DNA of 64,000 nucleotides from Actinoplanes siamensis (GTDB lineage: Bacteria > Actinomycetota > Actinomycetes > Mycobacteriales > Micromonosporaceae): NCBI RefSeq assembly GCF_016862395.1, contig NZ_BOMW01000004.1, positions 1 through 64,000 of the forward strand. Direction: 5' to 3'. Position numbers and translations under genes: made by a program. The notes beneath the pieces are model-generated. The model made no database searches and was not told the DNA's origin. It was given only the letters and a program-made list of their open reading frames with translations. This document shows, piece after piece, positions 16,594 to 27,219 of the stretch (its first letter is position 1; each line of letters opens with the position of its first letter).

Positions 16594-19287
16594 ATGCGAC
16601 GAATCATGGTTGCCGCGGTCGCGGCGAGCGCACTGTTGCCGGGGGCGCCGGCGCCCGCCTGGGCGGATCCGCCGGCTCCCTCGGCGAGCGCGCCGCCACC
16701 CGGCTGGTCCGTGGACCACAAGACGCTGACCTGGACCAGCGACCGGCCGATCCCGCCCGGCGACGCGGCCGTCGAGTTCTGGTCCGGGGACCGGCTGCTG
16801 GGCCGGGCCGAGGGCGCCCCGGACCTGCGTACGTTCGTGCTGCCCGGGAGCCGCCCGGGCAAGCTGGCCGATCTGCGGGTCCGGATCGGCGGCAAGCGGG
16901 TCGACGCGGCGGCGCCGCGGCCCGCCCGGCGGCGCGCGGCGACTCCCCCGCCGGCCACGCCGGCGCTGCCACCCAACCCGGTGGACCCCGGCGTCAAGGG
17001 CCCCTACCGGACCACGAGCGGCGAGTACACGCTGCCCAGCGTGCAGCTCAAGGAGTACCCGGCCCCGGTCGAGATGCAGGCCGTGGTGGTCGCGCCGGTG
17101 AACGCGCCGGGCCGCCGGCCGCTGGCGCTGTTCCTGCACGGCCGGCACTGGACCTGCTACTCCGGAGACGACCTGAACTCGATCACGCTGGACTGGCCGT
17201 GCGCGGCCGGCGCCCGGGCCGTACCCAGTCATCGGGGTTATCTGCAGGCGCAGGAACTGCTGGCGTCGCAGGGCTACGTCACCGTGTCGATCTCGGCGAA
17301 CGGCATCAACGCGCAGGACAACGACGTTCCCGACCTCGGCGCCCAGGCCCGCTCCTCGCTGGTCCGGATGCACCTGGCGCACTGGGCCGACTGGTCCGGC
17401 AGCGGCCGCGGCAGCGCGCCGGCAGTGGTGCGGTCGGCACCGCGGGCCGACCTGTCCCAGGTCCTGCTGATGGGGCACTCCCGCGGCGGCGAGGGCGTCA
17501 GCCGGGCCGCGCTGGACAGCCTCACCCCGCCCCCGGCCGCGCAGGACGACTACCACGGCGCGGTGCGCTGGACGATCCGTGGGCTGCTGCTGATCGGGCC
17601 CACCGCGTTCGGCCAGAACCCGCACCCCGACGTGCCGTCGGCGACGATCCTGCCCGGCTGCGACGGCGACGTCGCCGACCTGCAGGGCCAGATGTACGTG
17701 GACGCCACCCGCGGCCTCGGCTCCGGCCGGGCGCTGCACAGCGCGTTGTACGTGGTCGGCGCCAACCACAACTACTTCAACACCGAGTGGACGCCGGGGC
17801 AGGCCGCCGGCCCGGCCGTCGACGACTTCTTCAGCGACGAGCCGGACCCGTTGTGCACGCCCGGCGTGGCGCCGGCCCGGCTCACCCCGGCGCAGGAGCA
17901 GACCGTCGGGGCGACCTACATCGCGGCCGCGGCACGCCTGTTCGTCGGCGGTGACGACCGGGCGCGCCCGCTGCTGGACGGCTCCGGCGTGCGCGCGCCG
18001 TCGGCCGGGCCGGCCCGGGTGCTGAGCCACGCGGTCGGCGGGAACCGCAGCCCGGTGATCGTTCCGGACCGGTCCACCAGCGTACGCGACGGCCGTGTCT
18101 GTGAAGAGGCTCCGGACGACCCGGAGAGCGCCTGCCTGAGCGGTGACCCCACGTCCGGCGGATCGCCGCACTTCGTGCCGTTCTCGGTGCCCGAACCCGG
18201 CAGGTACGCGGTGGCCTTCGGTGGCACGGCGACCGCCACGCTGCGACCCGCGAAGGCGATGCCGGTGGCCGGGGCGCGGGCGCTCGCGCTGCGGTTGGTC
18301 GTGCCGCCGAACGCGCCGGCCACCTCGTTCGGCGTCGCGGTCACCGACGACCGCGGGCGGCGCACCACGCTGGGCACGGCGACGGTCACCGGGGTGCCCG
18401 GCACCGGGTGGACGGCGTCGTACTGGGCTCAGGAGGTCCGCCTCCCGTTGCCGCGCGACATCCGGGCGGTGGCGCGGCTGGACGTCACCCCGCACACCGG
18501 TGGGCCCGCCTGGCTGATCGACGCCTGGGGCTGGCGGCCGGGCACACCCGCGCCGCGACCGGCCGCGCTCGACCGGGTGGACGTGGGCGGTGTGACCGTT
18601 GACGAGGGCGACTCGGGCACGCGCACGTACCGCGTTCCGGTCACGGCGTACGGCCGGCTGACCGCCCACGTCCGGCTGTTCCTGACCGACCCGGCGACGT
18701 ACGAGACGAAGTCCTGGGTGGCCGCGATCAAGCCGGGCAGCACCCGGCTGACCGTGCCGATCACGGTGGTGGGCGACGACACCTACGGCGGGGACAAGGC
18801 GTACGCGCTGACCGCGAAGGCGCTCCGCAACGCGGTGGTGGGCGACTACACCGGCGGCGTGTACGCGACGGAGGACGAGCCGATGCCCACGATCACGTTC
18901 ACCCCCGACTCCGCCTCGGCGGCCGAGGGGACGTCGCTCACCTGGACGGCGACCCTCTCGGAGGCCGCCGGCGACTCCCTCTACCTGCTCCTGGTGCCGC
19001 AGGCGCCGGCAAGCTCGCCGGAACTGTCCTCCACGGACGTCGACCCGGAGTGGTTCAGCGCGTTCTCCGGCGAGGAGCCCACCCCCTCGCGCCCGCTGTC
19101 CGGCACCGGCCTGCAACTGTTCACGGTGATCGAGCCGGGCACCACGTCGGCGACGATCGAGGTGCCGACCGTGAGCGACGGCGTGGCGGAAGGCTTCGAA
19201 CACGTACGCTTCCAGGCTTTCGTGTTCCCGCCGGACTTCGGCGACCAGATCCCGGTCGGCACGATCGACGGCACCGTGACCGACTGA
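16594..19287 (+). CDS. Large secreted alpha/beta hydrolase with Calx-beta-like modules
   Basis: An 897-residue exported protein. Residues 1-24 are a signal peptide ending AWA. A small beta domain and a Pro/Ala linker (to about residue 130) precede an alpha/beta hydrolase core: LALFLHGRHWTC, a long insertion, and the elbow LMGHSRGGEGVS with the serine near residue 295; a histidine candidate is in VGANHNYF. From about residue 480 a beta-rich module follows, ending at GGPAWLIDAWGW. Two Calx-beta-like repeats close the protein (about 650-755 and 765-897). The likely role is extracellular esterase or protease-like hydrolysis of a polymer. The gene starts 47 bases after the MurG-like gene. Confidence 0.8.
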   Translation: MRRIMVAAVAASALLPGAPAPAWADPPAPSASAPPPGWSVDHKTLTWTSDRPIPPGDAAVEFWSGDRLLGRAEGAPDLRTFVLPGSRPGKLADLRVRIGGKRVDAAAPRPARRRAATPPPATPALPPNPVDPGVKGPYRTTSGEYTLPSVQLKEYPAPVEMQAVVVAPVNAPGRRPLALFLHGRHWTCYSGDDLNSITLDWPCAAGARAVPSHRGYLQAQELLASQGYVTVSISANGINAQDNDVPDLGAQARSSLVRMHLAHWADWSGSGRGSAPAVVRSAPRADLSQVLLMGHSRGGEGVSRAALDSLTPPPAAQDDYHGAVRWTIRGLLLIGPTAFGQNPHPDVPSATILPGCDGDVADLQGQMYVDATRGLGSGRALHSALYVVGANHNYFNTEWTPGQAAGPAVDDFFSDEPDPLCTPGVAPARLTPAQEQTVGATYIAAAARLFVGGDDRARPLLDGSGVRAPSAGPARVLSHAVGGNRSPVIVPDRSTSVRDGRVCEEAPDDPESACLSGDPTSGGSPHFVPFSVPEPGRYAVAFGGTATATLRPAKAMPVAGARALALRLVVPPNAPATSFGVAVTDDRGRRTTLGTATVTGVPGTGWTASYWAQEVRLPLPRDIRAVARLDVTPHTGGPAWLIDAWGWRPGTPAPRPAALDRVDVGGVTVDEGDSGTRTYRVPVTAYGRLTAHVRLFLTDPATYETKSWVAAIKPGSTRLTVPITVVGDDTYGGDKAYALTAKALRNAVVGDYTGGVYATEDEPMPTITFTPDSASAAEGTSLTWTATLSEAAGDSLYLLLVPQAPASSPELSSTDVDPEWFSAFSGEEPTPSRPLSGTGLQLFTVIEPGTTSATIEVPTVSDGVAEGFEHVRFQAFVFPPDFGDQIPVGTIDGTVTD

Positions 19288-19295
19288 CCCGAGAC

Positions 19296-19322
19296 GCCCG
19301 GGGCCGCCGGCCGGCCCCGGGC
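19296..19322 (+). terminator. GC hairpin terminator
   Basis: A perfect 10-bp stem (19296-19305 and 19313-19322) with a 7-base loop begins 8 bases after the stop of the secreted hydrolase gene. Confidence 0.7.
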
Positions 19323-19370
19323 ACCGCCGGCGGCGCGGATAGGATCTGCCGGTCGAAGGGGTGGGCGGAC

Positions 19371-19673
19371 ATGACGGACGTGGTGCGGACACTGCGGTGG
19401 TACGGCGGGATCGCCGTGGTGCTGTTCGGCGTCGTCCCGGCGGTGATGCTGAGCATGCTGGTGGCTCGCGGCAACACCCCGCAGTCGGTCGGCCTGCTGC
19501 TCGTCCCCGGGATTCCGCTGGTCCTGGCCGCGCTGACGCTGGCCTGGCGGGGCATCACCGGCGCCGATCCGGAGGTGAGCGCCCGGTGCATGCGACGCAG
19601 CATGGCCTTCGTCGCCGGCGCCGACCTGCTCATGCTCGGCGGCAACGCCCTGATCCGGATGGCCGCCGGCTGA
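19371..19673 (+). CDS. Small three- or four-TM membrane protein
   Basis: A 100-residue protein with hydrophobic segments at about residues 12-32, 40-58 and 76-97 and a short basic middle stretch (SARCMRRS). I do not recognise the family. The ATG at 19371 follows a purine-rich stretch (GAAGGGGTGGG); the longer upstream frame overlaps the preceding gene's end and is not supported. It is followed by a convergent hairpin shared with lon. Confidence 0.6.
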   Translation: MTDVVRTLRWYGGIAVVLFGVVPAVMLSMLVARGNTPQSVGLLLVPGIPLVLAALTLAWRGITGADPEVSARCMRRSMAFVAGADLLMLGGNALIRMAAG

Positions 19674-19717
19674 CACGGTCCGCGCGTCCCGGACTCCGGC
19701 TACGCGCCGGCCCCGGA

Positions 19718-19781
19718 CCGGTCGCGCCCCGCCCCTGTTCGACCGGGTCATCCCGGAGGACGCGGGGCAGGGCGGGACCGG
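19718..19781. terminator. Convergent imperfect hairpin terminator
   Basis: Arms at 19718-19735 and 19764-19781 pair over about 16 of 18 positions, starting with CCGGTC/GACCGG. It sits between the small membrane protein gene and lon. Confidence 0.6.
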
Positions 19782-19785
19782 CCGG

Positions 19786-22095
<2,310 letters not shown>

Positions 22096-22110
22096 CGGTA
22101 CCTCCGAGGA

Positions 22111-22131
22111 GTTGAGTACGGTCGGCTCAAC
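22111..22131. promoter_or_regulatory. HAIR-like (HspR) operator of lon
   Basis: GTTGAGT, seven bases, GCTCAAC: this fits the HspR box consensus CTTGAGT-N7-ACTCAAG at the inner positions of both arms and has the exact spacing. It starts 16 bases upstream of the lon GTG. Lon is a known HspR target in streptomycetes. Confidence 0.75.
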
Positions 22132-22196
22132 CAGGGCGGGTCGGAGGATCTTCCGGCGTTCACTGCCAGCGAAACTGACGATAGCCGCCGGTCGAT

Positions 22197-23585
22197 ATGG
22201 TGAGCCCCGTGAAGTATCGACTCCTGGCTATCGCCACCTCGCTCCTCGTGGCCCTGTCCCCGGCCACCGTCGCGCACGCCGCGGACGACCCCCTGCTCGA
22301 CCAGCTGAGGGCCGTCCCCGGACTCTCCGTCGTCTCCGAGACCCAGGGCACCGGGTACCGGTTCTTCGTGCTGACCTACCGCCAGCCCGCCGACCACCGC
22401 CACCCCGGGGCCGGCGGCTTCGACCAGCGCCTGACCCTGCTGCACCGGTCGAACACCGCCCCCACCGTGCTCTACACCAACGGGTACGGTCTGGCCGCCA
22501 GCCCGCGCGCCACCCAGACCGAGCCGACGTCACTGCTCAACGGCAACCAGGTGTCGGTGGAGCACCGGTTCTTCACCCCGTCGCGCCCCGCCCCGGCGGA
22601 CTGGTCGGATCTGGACATCTGGCAGGAGGCGACGGACGAGCACCGGATCGTCACCGCGCTCAAAGGCGTCTACTCCGGCCGCTGGATCCAGACCGGCGCC
22701 AGCAAGGGCGGCATGACCTCGGTTTACCACAGGCGGTTCTACCCCGGCGACGTCGACGGGGTGGTGGCCTACGTCGCGCCGGACGACGTGATCAACCCGG
22801 CCGACGCGGCCTACGACACATTCTTCGACGCGGTCGGTACGCAGTCCTGCCGCACCGCCCTGGACGAGGTCCAGCGCGAGGCGCTGCGCCGCCGCGACCG
22901 CCTGGTCGCTCACCTGGAGGCGGACGCCGCCGCGAACGGCTGGACGTTCAGCCGCAGCATCGGCAGCGCCGACCGCTCGTTCGAGATGACCGTGCTCGAC
23001 TCGGTGTGGGCGTTCTGGCAGTACAGCACGGCCGCCGACTGCGCGGCGGTGCCCGCGGGCACCGCGACCGACGACGAGCTGTACGGCTGGATCGACACCG
23101 TGGCCGGCTGGAGCTTCTACACCGACCAGGGCCTGGAGCCGTACTTCCCGTACTACTACCAGGCCGCGAGCCAGCTCGGCTGGCCGAGCCTGCGCTTCGA
23201 GCACCTGCGCGGGCTCCGCCACTACCCGGACCTGTACACCGCGAACTCGTCGCTGCCGGCCGAGCTGCGCCGGGCGCACAACCCGCTGCCCATGCTCGAC
23301 GTCGACTTCTGGGTGCGTACCGCCGCGGAGCGCATGCTCTTCGTCTACGGCCAGAACGATCCGTGGAGCGCCGAGCGGTTCACGCCCAGCAAGCGCGACT
23401 CCGCCCTGTACGTCGCGCCCGGTGCCAACCACGGCGCGAACATCGCCCGGTTGAGCCCGGAGGACGCCGCCCAGGCGACGGCCGCGCTGCGCCGCTGGGC
23501 GGGCGTGCCGGCGAGCCTGACGTCCGTAGCATCGGCGGGTCCGCCCCTCGACGACATGCTGGGTGACCGCCGCCGCCTCCGCTGA
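22197..23585 (+). CDS. Secreted S37 family serine peptidase (PS-10 / tripeptidyl aminopeptidase type)
   Basis: A 462-residue exported peptidase. A signal peptide ends VAHA around residue 28. The alpha/beta hydrolase core has the nucleophile motif TGASKGGMTSVYH with the serine near residue 169, followed by RRFYPGDVDGVVAYVAPDD, which is characteristic of MEROPS family S37 from streptomycetes. The acid is likely in YGQNDPWSAE and the histidine in APGANHGANI near the end. Family members remove tripeptides from proteins outside the cell. It diverges from lon with about 100 bases between them. A perfect 18-bp hairpin follows the stop. Confidence 0.9.
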   Translation: MVSPVKYRLLAIATSLLVALSPATVAHAADDPLLDQLRAVPGLSVVSETQGTGYRFFVLTYRQPADHRHPGAGGFDQRLTLLHRSNTAPTVLYTNGYGLAASPRATQTEPTSLLNGNQVSVEHRFFTPSRPAPADWSDLDIWQEATDEHRIVTALKGVYSGRWIQTGASKGGMTSVYHRRFYPGDVDGVVAYVAPDDVINPADAAYDTFFDAVGTQSCRTALDEVQREALRRRDRLVAHLEADAAANGWTFSRSIGSADRSFEMTVLDSVWAFWQYSTAADCAAVPAGTATDDELYGWIDTVAGWSFYTDQGLEPYFPYYYQAASQLGWPSLRFEHLRGLRHYPDLYTANSSLPAELRRAHNPLPMLDVDFWVRTAAERMLFVYGQNDPWSAERFTPSKRDSALYVAPGANHGANIARLSPEDAAQATAALRRWAGVPASLTSVASAGPPLDDMLGDRRRLR

Positions 23586-23592
23586 CCGGCCG

Positions 23593-23631
23593 CGGGCGAC
23601 CGCGAGCCGCGGCGCGGCTCGCGGTCGCCCG
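23593..23631. terminator. Perfect 18-bp hairpin terminator
   Basis: Arms 23593-23610 and 23614-23631 pair perfectly around a 3-base loop. It lies between the convergent S37 peptidase and ZIP genes and can stop transcription from both sides. Confidence 0.85.
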
Positions 23632-23666
23632 GCGAAGACCGACGAGGAGTCCGCTCGGCCGTGCCG

Positions 23667-24422
23667 TCAGGCGCCCGCTTGGGACAGGCTGAACGCGACC
23701 AGGAACCCGGCCACCGTGACCAGCCCGATGAGCAGGTGCGCGTCCTCGAACGCCTCCGGGATCATGGTGTCGGCGACCATGGACAGGATCGCGCCGGCGG
23801 CCAGCGCCGTGATGCCGGCCAGCACCGTGGCCGGCGCGTCGCCCAACAGGGTGTACCCGGCGACGGCGGCCAGACCGCTGATCACCGCGATGGCGGTCCA
23901 CAGGCCGAAGACGAACCCCTTGCCGCGGCCGGCGGTGCGCATGCCGGCCGCGCTGGACAGGCCCTCCGGCACGTTGCTGATGAACACCGCGGCCACCGTG
24001 ACCACGCCGACGGAACCGCCGCCGAGCAGGCTCGCGCCGATCACTATCGACTCCGGGACGCCGTCGAGCAGCGCGCCCAGGGCGATGGCCGTACCCGAAC
24101 CGGACTGTTCCGTCTCGGACGGCTGCTGGGCGCCGGAGCGCTTGCGGTGCCGGGCGCCGCGCCGGGCCAGCAGCACGTTGCAGCCGGTGTAGACGATCGC
24201 GCCGGCGGCCGCGCCGAGAATGGTGGGCCGCAGGCCGCCGCGCTGGTTGGCCTCGTCGACCAGTTCGAACGCGACAGCCGACAGCAGCACCCCGGCGCCG
24301 AACGCCATCACCGACGCCACCACCCGCCGCGGCACCCGCACCAGGTACCCGACGGCCGCGCCGACCAGCAGCGCCGAGCCGGCGAGCAGCCCCCATCCGC
24401 CGGCTTGCAGCCACTGCGGCAT
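23667..24422 (-). CDS. ZIP family metal transporter
   Basis: A 251-residue polytopic protein. The metal-site helix IV appears as GALLDGVPESIVIGAS and helix V as VFISNVPEGLSSAAGM; these are the ZIP HNxPEG-type motifs, with the first histidine replaced by aspartate. A short basic loop (RRGARHRKRSG) separates the two halves. ZIP proteins import zinc, iron or manganese. It stands alone, with the DoxX gene upstream on the same strand, about 190 bases away. The metal cannot be read from sequence. Confidence 0.9.
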   Translation of the reverse strand: MPQWLQAGGWGLLAGSALLVGAAVGYLVRVPRRVVASVMAFGAGVLLSAVAFELVDEANQRGGLRPTILGAAAGAIVYTGCNVLLARRGARHRKRSGAQQPSETEQSGSGTAIALGALLDGVPESIVIGASLLGGGSVGVVTVAAVFISNVPEGLSSAAGMRTAGRGKGFVFGLWTAIAVISGLAAVAGYTLLGDAPATVLAGITALAAGAILSMVADTMIPEAFEDAHLLIGLVTVAGFLVAFSLSQAGA

Positions 24423-24613
24423 CCCGGCCCCCTTTCCGTCTCGGACAGCCAGCGAGCGTGGATGCCCCGCGGAGCCCGGCCGAAACCATCGCCACCGTCA
24501 CCAGCGCCGGTCACCTGCAGTCGCCGCAGTCCGCCATGGACGCCGCGCACCTGGGCTGACACCGGCTCGCGGCGCTGCCGGGGTGGCTCGGCGCCGGCAG
24601 CACGCGGGACCGC

Positions 24614-25105
24614 TCAGCGATCCGCGGCTCCGGAGGCGACAGCGCGGTGCAGCCGGGCGTCCAGTGACCACGTGCCGGCACCGACGATCAGCAGGAACAG
24701 GCTGCCGCACAACTGGGCCAGGTCGGTACGGGATTCGTGGACGAAGTCCCACCAGCCGGATGCGTCGCCGAACAGCGGGGCGGCACCCCACAGGATCGGC
24801 AGCTTGGTGATCAGCAGCGCGCCGATCATGTTCACGATCATCGGGACCGCGGCGAGCCGGGTGAGCAGTCCAGCCAGGATCAGCAGGCCGCACACGATCT
24901 CGAAGACGCCGTCGAGCGGCGCGAACAGGTCTGGCGCCGGGATGCCCGCCTTGTCGAAGCGGCCGGTGCCGAGCCGGTCCGGGTAGAGGAACTTCTGGAT
25001 GCCCTCGAAGAGGAAGACCGCCCCCACGTAGAAGCGGATGAGGATCACCGCGGCCGGCGCGTCGGCGCCGCTCAGTCGCGCCAGCAAGGCTCTGCGCTGC
25101 GTCAT
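24614..25105 (-). CDS. DoxX family membrane protein
   Basis: A 163-residue, four-TM protein. The DoxX signature is clear: LIRFYVGAVFLFEGIQKFLYP, here seen as GAVFLFEGIQKFLYP, then FEIVCGLLILAGLLTRLAA and a last segment (LCGSLFLLIVGAGTWSLDA). DoxX-like proteins act with redox or thiol-stress systems, but the role in this subfamily is unknown. The ATG has an A/G-rich GGAAAGGAGC sequence upstream. It may be co-transcribed with the DUF305 gene 138 bases upstream. Confidence 0.9.
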   Translation of the reverse strand: MTQRRALLARLSGADAPAAVILIRFYVGAVFLFEGIQKFLYPDRLGTGRFDKAGIPAPDLFAPLDGVFEIVCGLLILAGLLTRLAAVPMIVNMIGALLITKLPILWGAAPLFGDASGWWDFVHESRTDLAQLCGSLFLLIVGAGTWSLDARLHRAVASGAADR

Positions 25106-25243
25106 GGACCATGCTCCTTTCCCGTCGTGGGCGTGCCGGGTACCGACATCCTCCCGCGAGAGGGCGGGGCGCCGACAGTCTTTCGCCCCACCGGCGGGCG
25201 GCGCGTCCGCACGGCGGCATCACGACCAGCCGGGCTCGGCGGC

Positions 25244-25819
25244 TCAGGCGTTCAGCAGCGCGGCCATCGCGTCGTTCTCCGAGGTCTGTTCGTTGACGAC
25301 GTGCCTGGCCAGGCTGTGGATGTAGGCGTTGCCGGCCGGGCCGTCCAGCAGGGAACGGGACATGTCGACAGCGCCCCGGTGGTGCTCGATCATCAGGCGC
25401 AGGAAGACGGCGGGCGCCGTCCGCCGGTCGGCCCGGTCCAGTTCGGCCAGCTGGCCCGCGGAGAGCATGCCGTGGGCGGCCCCGTCGCCGGCCGGGCCGG
25501 GCGGCGGCTCGTTCCAGGCGGCCAGCCAGGCGTTGGTCTGGTCGATCTCGCGTTGCTGGTCGTGGATGACGAACTCGGCGATCAGCCGGATCCGCTCCGG
25601 GACGCCGCCCTTGGCGATCAGCGTGCGACTCATCCGGACCGCCTGTTCGTGGTGTTCGACCATCATCCGGGCGTAGTGGACGTCGATCCCGGACGGCCGG
25701 GCCGTTGCCGGCGCGGCGGCCGGCGCCGGCGGCGCCCCGCGGTCGCCGGTGTGCAGCAGGAAGACGGTCACGGCGGCGAGGGCCAGGACGAGCACGGCCG
25801 CGAGGCGGCGGACGATCAC
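25244..25819 (-). CDS. Exported DUF305 protein
   Basis: A 191-residue protein with an N-terminal hydrophobic anchor or signal peptide (LAAVLVLALAAVTVFLLHT). Two DUF305 repeats follow, each marked by an M-x-x-H-H motif: RMMVEHHEQAVRMS (about residue 55) and RLMIEHHRGAVDMS (about 145). These His/Met clusters resemble ferritin-like or copper-binding helical bundles, and DUF305 genes often sit in copper regions. That fits its place 72 bases downstream of the copper amine oxidase gene on the same strand. GTG 25819 has GGAGGAG upstream; the longer frame from 25870 does not. Confidence 0.85.
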   Translation of the reverse strand: MIVRRLAAVLVLALAAVTVFLLHTGDRGAPPAPAAAPATARPSGIDVHYARMMVEHHEQAVRMSRTLIAKGGVPERIRLIAEFVIHDQQREIDQTNAWLAAWNEPPPGPAGDGAAHGMLSAGQLAELDRADRRTAPAVFLRLMIEHHRGAVDMSRSLLDGPAGNAYIHSLARHVVNEQTSENDAMAALLNA

Positions 25820-25891
25820 GAGAGGTCTCCTCCGGAAACGAACGGGCAACGGGCCGGCCCGGTCCGTCACGACCGGGCCGGCGCTACGGGG

Positions 25892-27202
25892 TCAGCCCCG
25901 CGTCTCCTCGCCGCTCTGGTTGCCGTTCGCGCCCTCGCGACCGGCCGGGGTGAGCGGGTTCATCTCGGTGAAGTCCCGCGGCACCAGGTCGAAGCCCTGC
26001 CAGTGCATCGGCATCGGGCTCTGGTCCTCGTCGCGCGGCACGTGGTGGAAGCCGACCCGGACCCACATCACCGGGTCGGTCAGCTTCTCCTTGTTCTTGA
26101 CGAAGTCGACGACCGTCCTGGTGTCCAGCGGGCACTCGGGGTCGGCGGCGTTGTCGCTGGCCCACTTCTCGCACAGGTTCTTCTGGCTGAACGTGACGTC
26201 CGGCTTGGTCTCCGGGTGCCCCTCGTACTTGTCGCTCGCGCCGGGCGCCAGCTCGTAGGAGCGTGCGTGGCCGTCGGCGTTCTTGCTGGTCGGGCTGACC
26301 ACCCGCCAGAAGCGCTGGTTCACCTTGGAGAACGAGCCCTCGCTGGCGATCGTCTTGTGCGTGGTGGTCAGGGCCGCGGTCATGCTGCCCCGGCCGGTGG
26401 TCGTGGTGTCGTACTGCTCGACCTTCTCGCCGCCCTTGCCGGCGATGTTGAAGTCGACCCGCCAGAACGCGTTGTGGTAGTGCATGGTCGCGTAGTCCTT
26501 GGCCGCGCCGTTGCCGATCGGCCAGCCGTTGTCGCTGGTGGAGTACTCGCTCGGGGCCAGGTCGCCGGTGGCGCCGAGCCGGGCCGAGATCTGGCCGTCG
26601 TCGTGCAGCCGGTACTCGGTGACGTACTCGTACCAACCGAGCTTGCTGACCGTACGCAGGACCAGGTCGTGTCCCTGCTGAGAGTAGACCTTCTCGGTCG
26701 GCTCCTCGGACTCGTCGTCCCACTGGTAGTCGTGCAGCCGGTAGGCGAGGCCGCGCGGCTCGGCGCTGACGCAGAGCACGTCGCGCTGCTGCGGGTCGCT
26801 GCCGCCGTCGGAGCCGACCCGGATCGAGCCGCCCTTGCAGTCGTCGCCGGTCAGCGTCTCCAGGCCGTAGCCGCCGAGCCCGATCGCCGTGAGGTCGTCG
26901 TACTCGGTGTCGCCGTTGTCGTACGGCACGTTGAGCTGCGCCATCCGGATCGAGTCGAGCACCTGCACCGGCTCGGGATAGCGCTTCGTGGCGACGTAGA
27001 CGTGGTCCAGCACCAGACCGGCCTTGTCGTTGATGCGCCAGCACAACTGCCAGGTCGTACCGTTGGGCAGCGTCTCCTTGACCATCGCCGAGGCGCCGCA
27101 GGGCGTGGCCTCCGGGGCGGCCTGGGCGGCGGCGGGCACGGTCAGGCTCAGCGCGGCCGACGTCAGCAGGGCGACGGCTCCGGCGGTCTTTCGGTACCTC
27201 AT
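25892..27202 (-). CDS. Secreted copper amine oxidase catalytic-domain protein
   Basis: A 436-residue exported protein with a signal peptide ending AQA (about residue 29). By eye it aligns to the beta-sandwich catalytic domain of copper amine oxidases. Copper ligands fit H241 and H243 (MHYHNAFW) and H386/H387 (GFHHVPRDED), and the closing MPMHWQGFDLVPRDF matches the family. The cofactor tyrosine fits Y191 in GWYEYV, where the usual asparagine before it is tryptophan. The stretch matching FDxGEYG is IGLGGYG, so the catalytic base aspartate is glycine (G108). The N-terminal domains are encoded by the gene 17 bases upstream. It may be an inactive relative or a non-oxidase. Confidence 0.75.
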   Translation of the reverse strand: MRYRKTAGAVALLTSAALSLTVPAAAQAAPEATPCGASAMVKETLPNGTTWQLCWRINDKAGLVLDHVYVATKRYPEPVQVLDSIRMAQLNVPYDNGDTEYDDLTAIGLGGYGLETLTGDDCKGGSIRVGSDGGSDPQQRDVLCVSAEPRGLAYRLHDYQWDDESEEPTEKVYSQQGHDLVLRTVSKLGWYEYVTEYRLHDDGQISARLGATGDLAPSEYSTSDNGWPIGNGAAKDYATMHYHNAFWRVDFNIAGKGGEKVEQYDTTTTGRGSMTAALTTTHKTIASEGSFSKVNQRFWRVVSPTSKNADGHARSYELAPGASDKYEGHPETKPDVTFSQKNLCEKWASDNAADPECPLDTRTVVDFVKNKEKLTDPVMWVRVGFHHVPRDEDQSPMPMHWQGFDLVPRDFTEMNPLTPAGREGANGNQSGEETRG

Positions 27203-27219
27203 GCTGCTGGGTTCTCCGC

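Noticed and set aside
16564-19392. Long minus-strand open frame opposite the secreted hydrolase
   Set aside because: Arg/Gly/Val-rich with no family motif; it mirrors a well-supported plus-strand gene.
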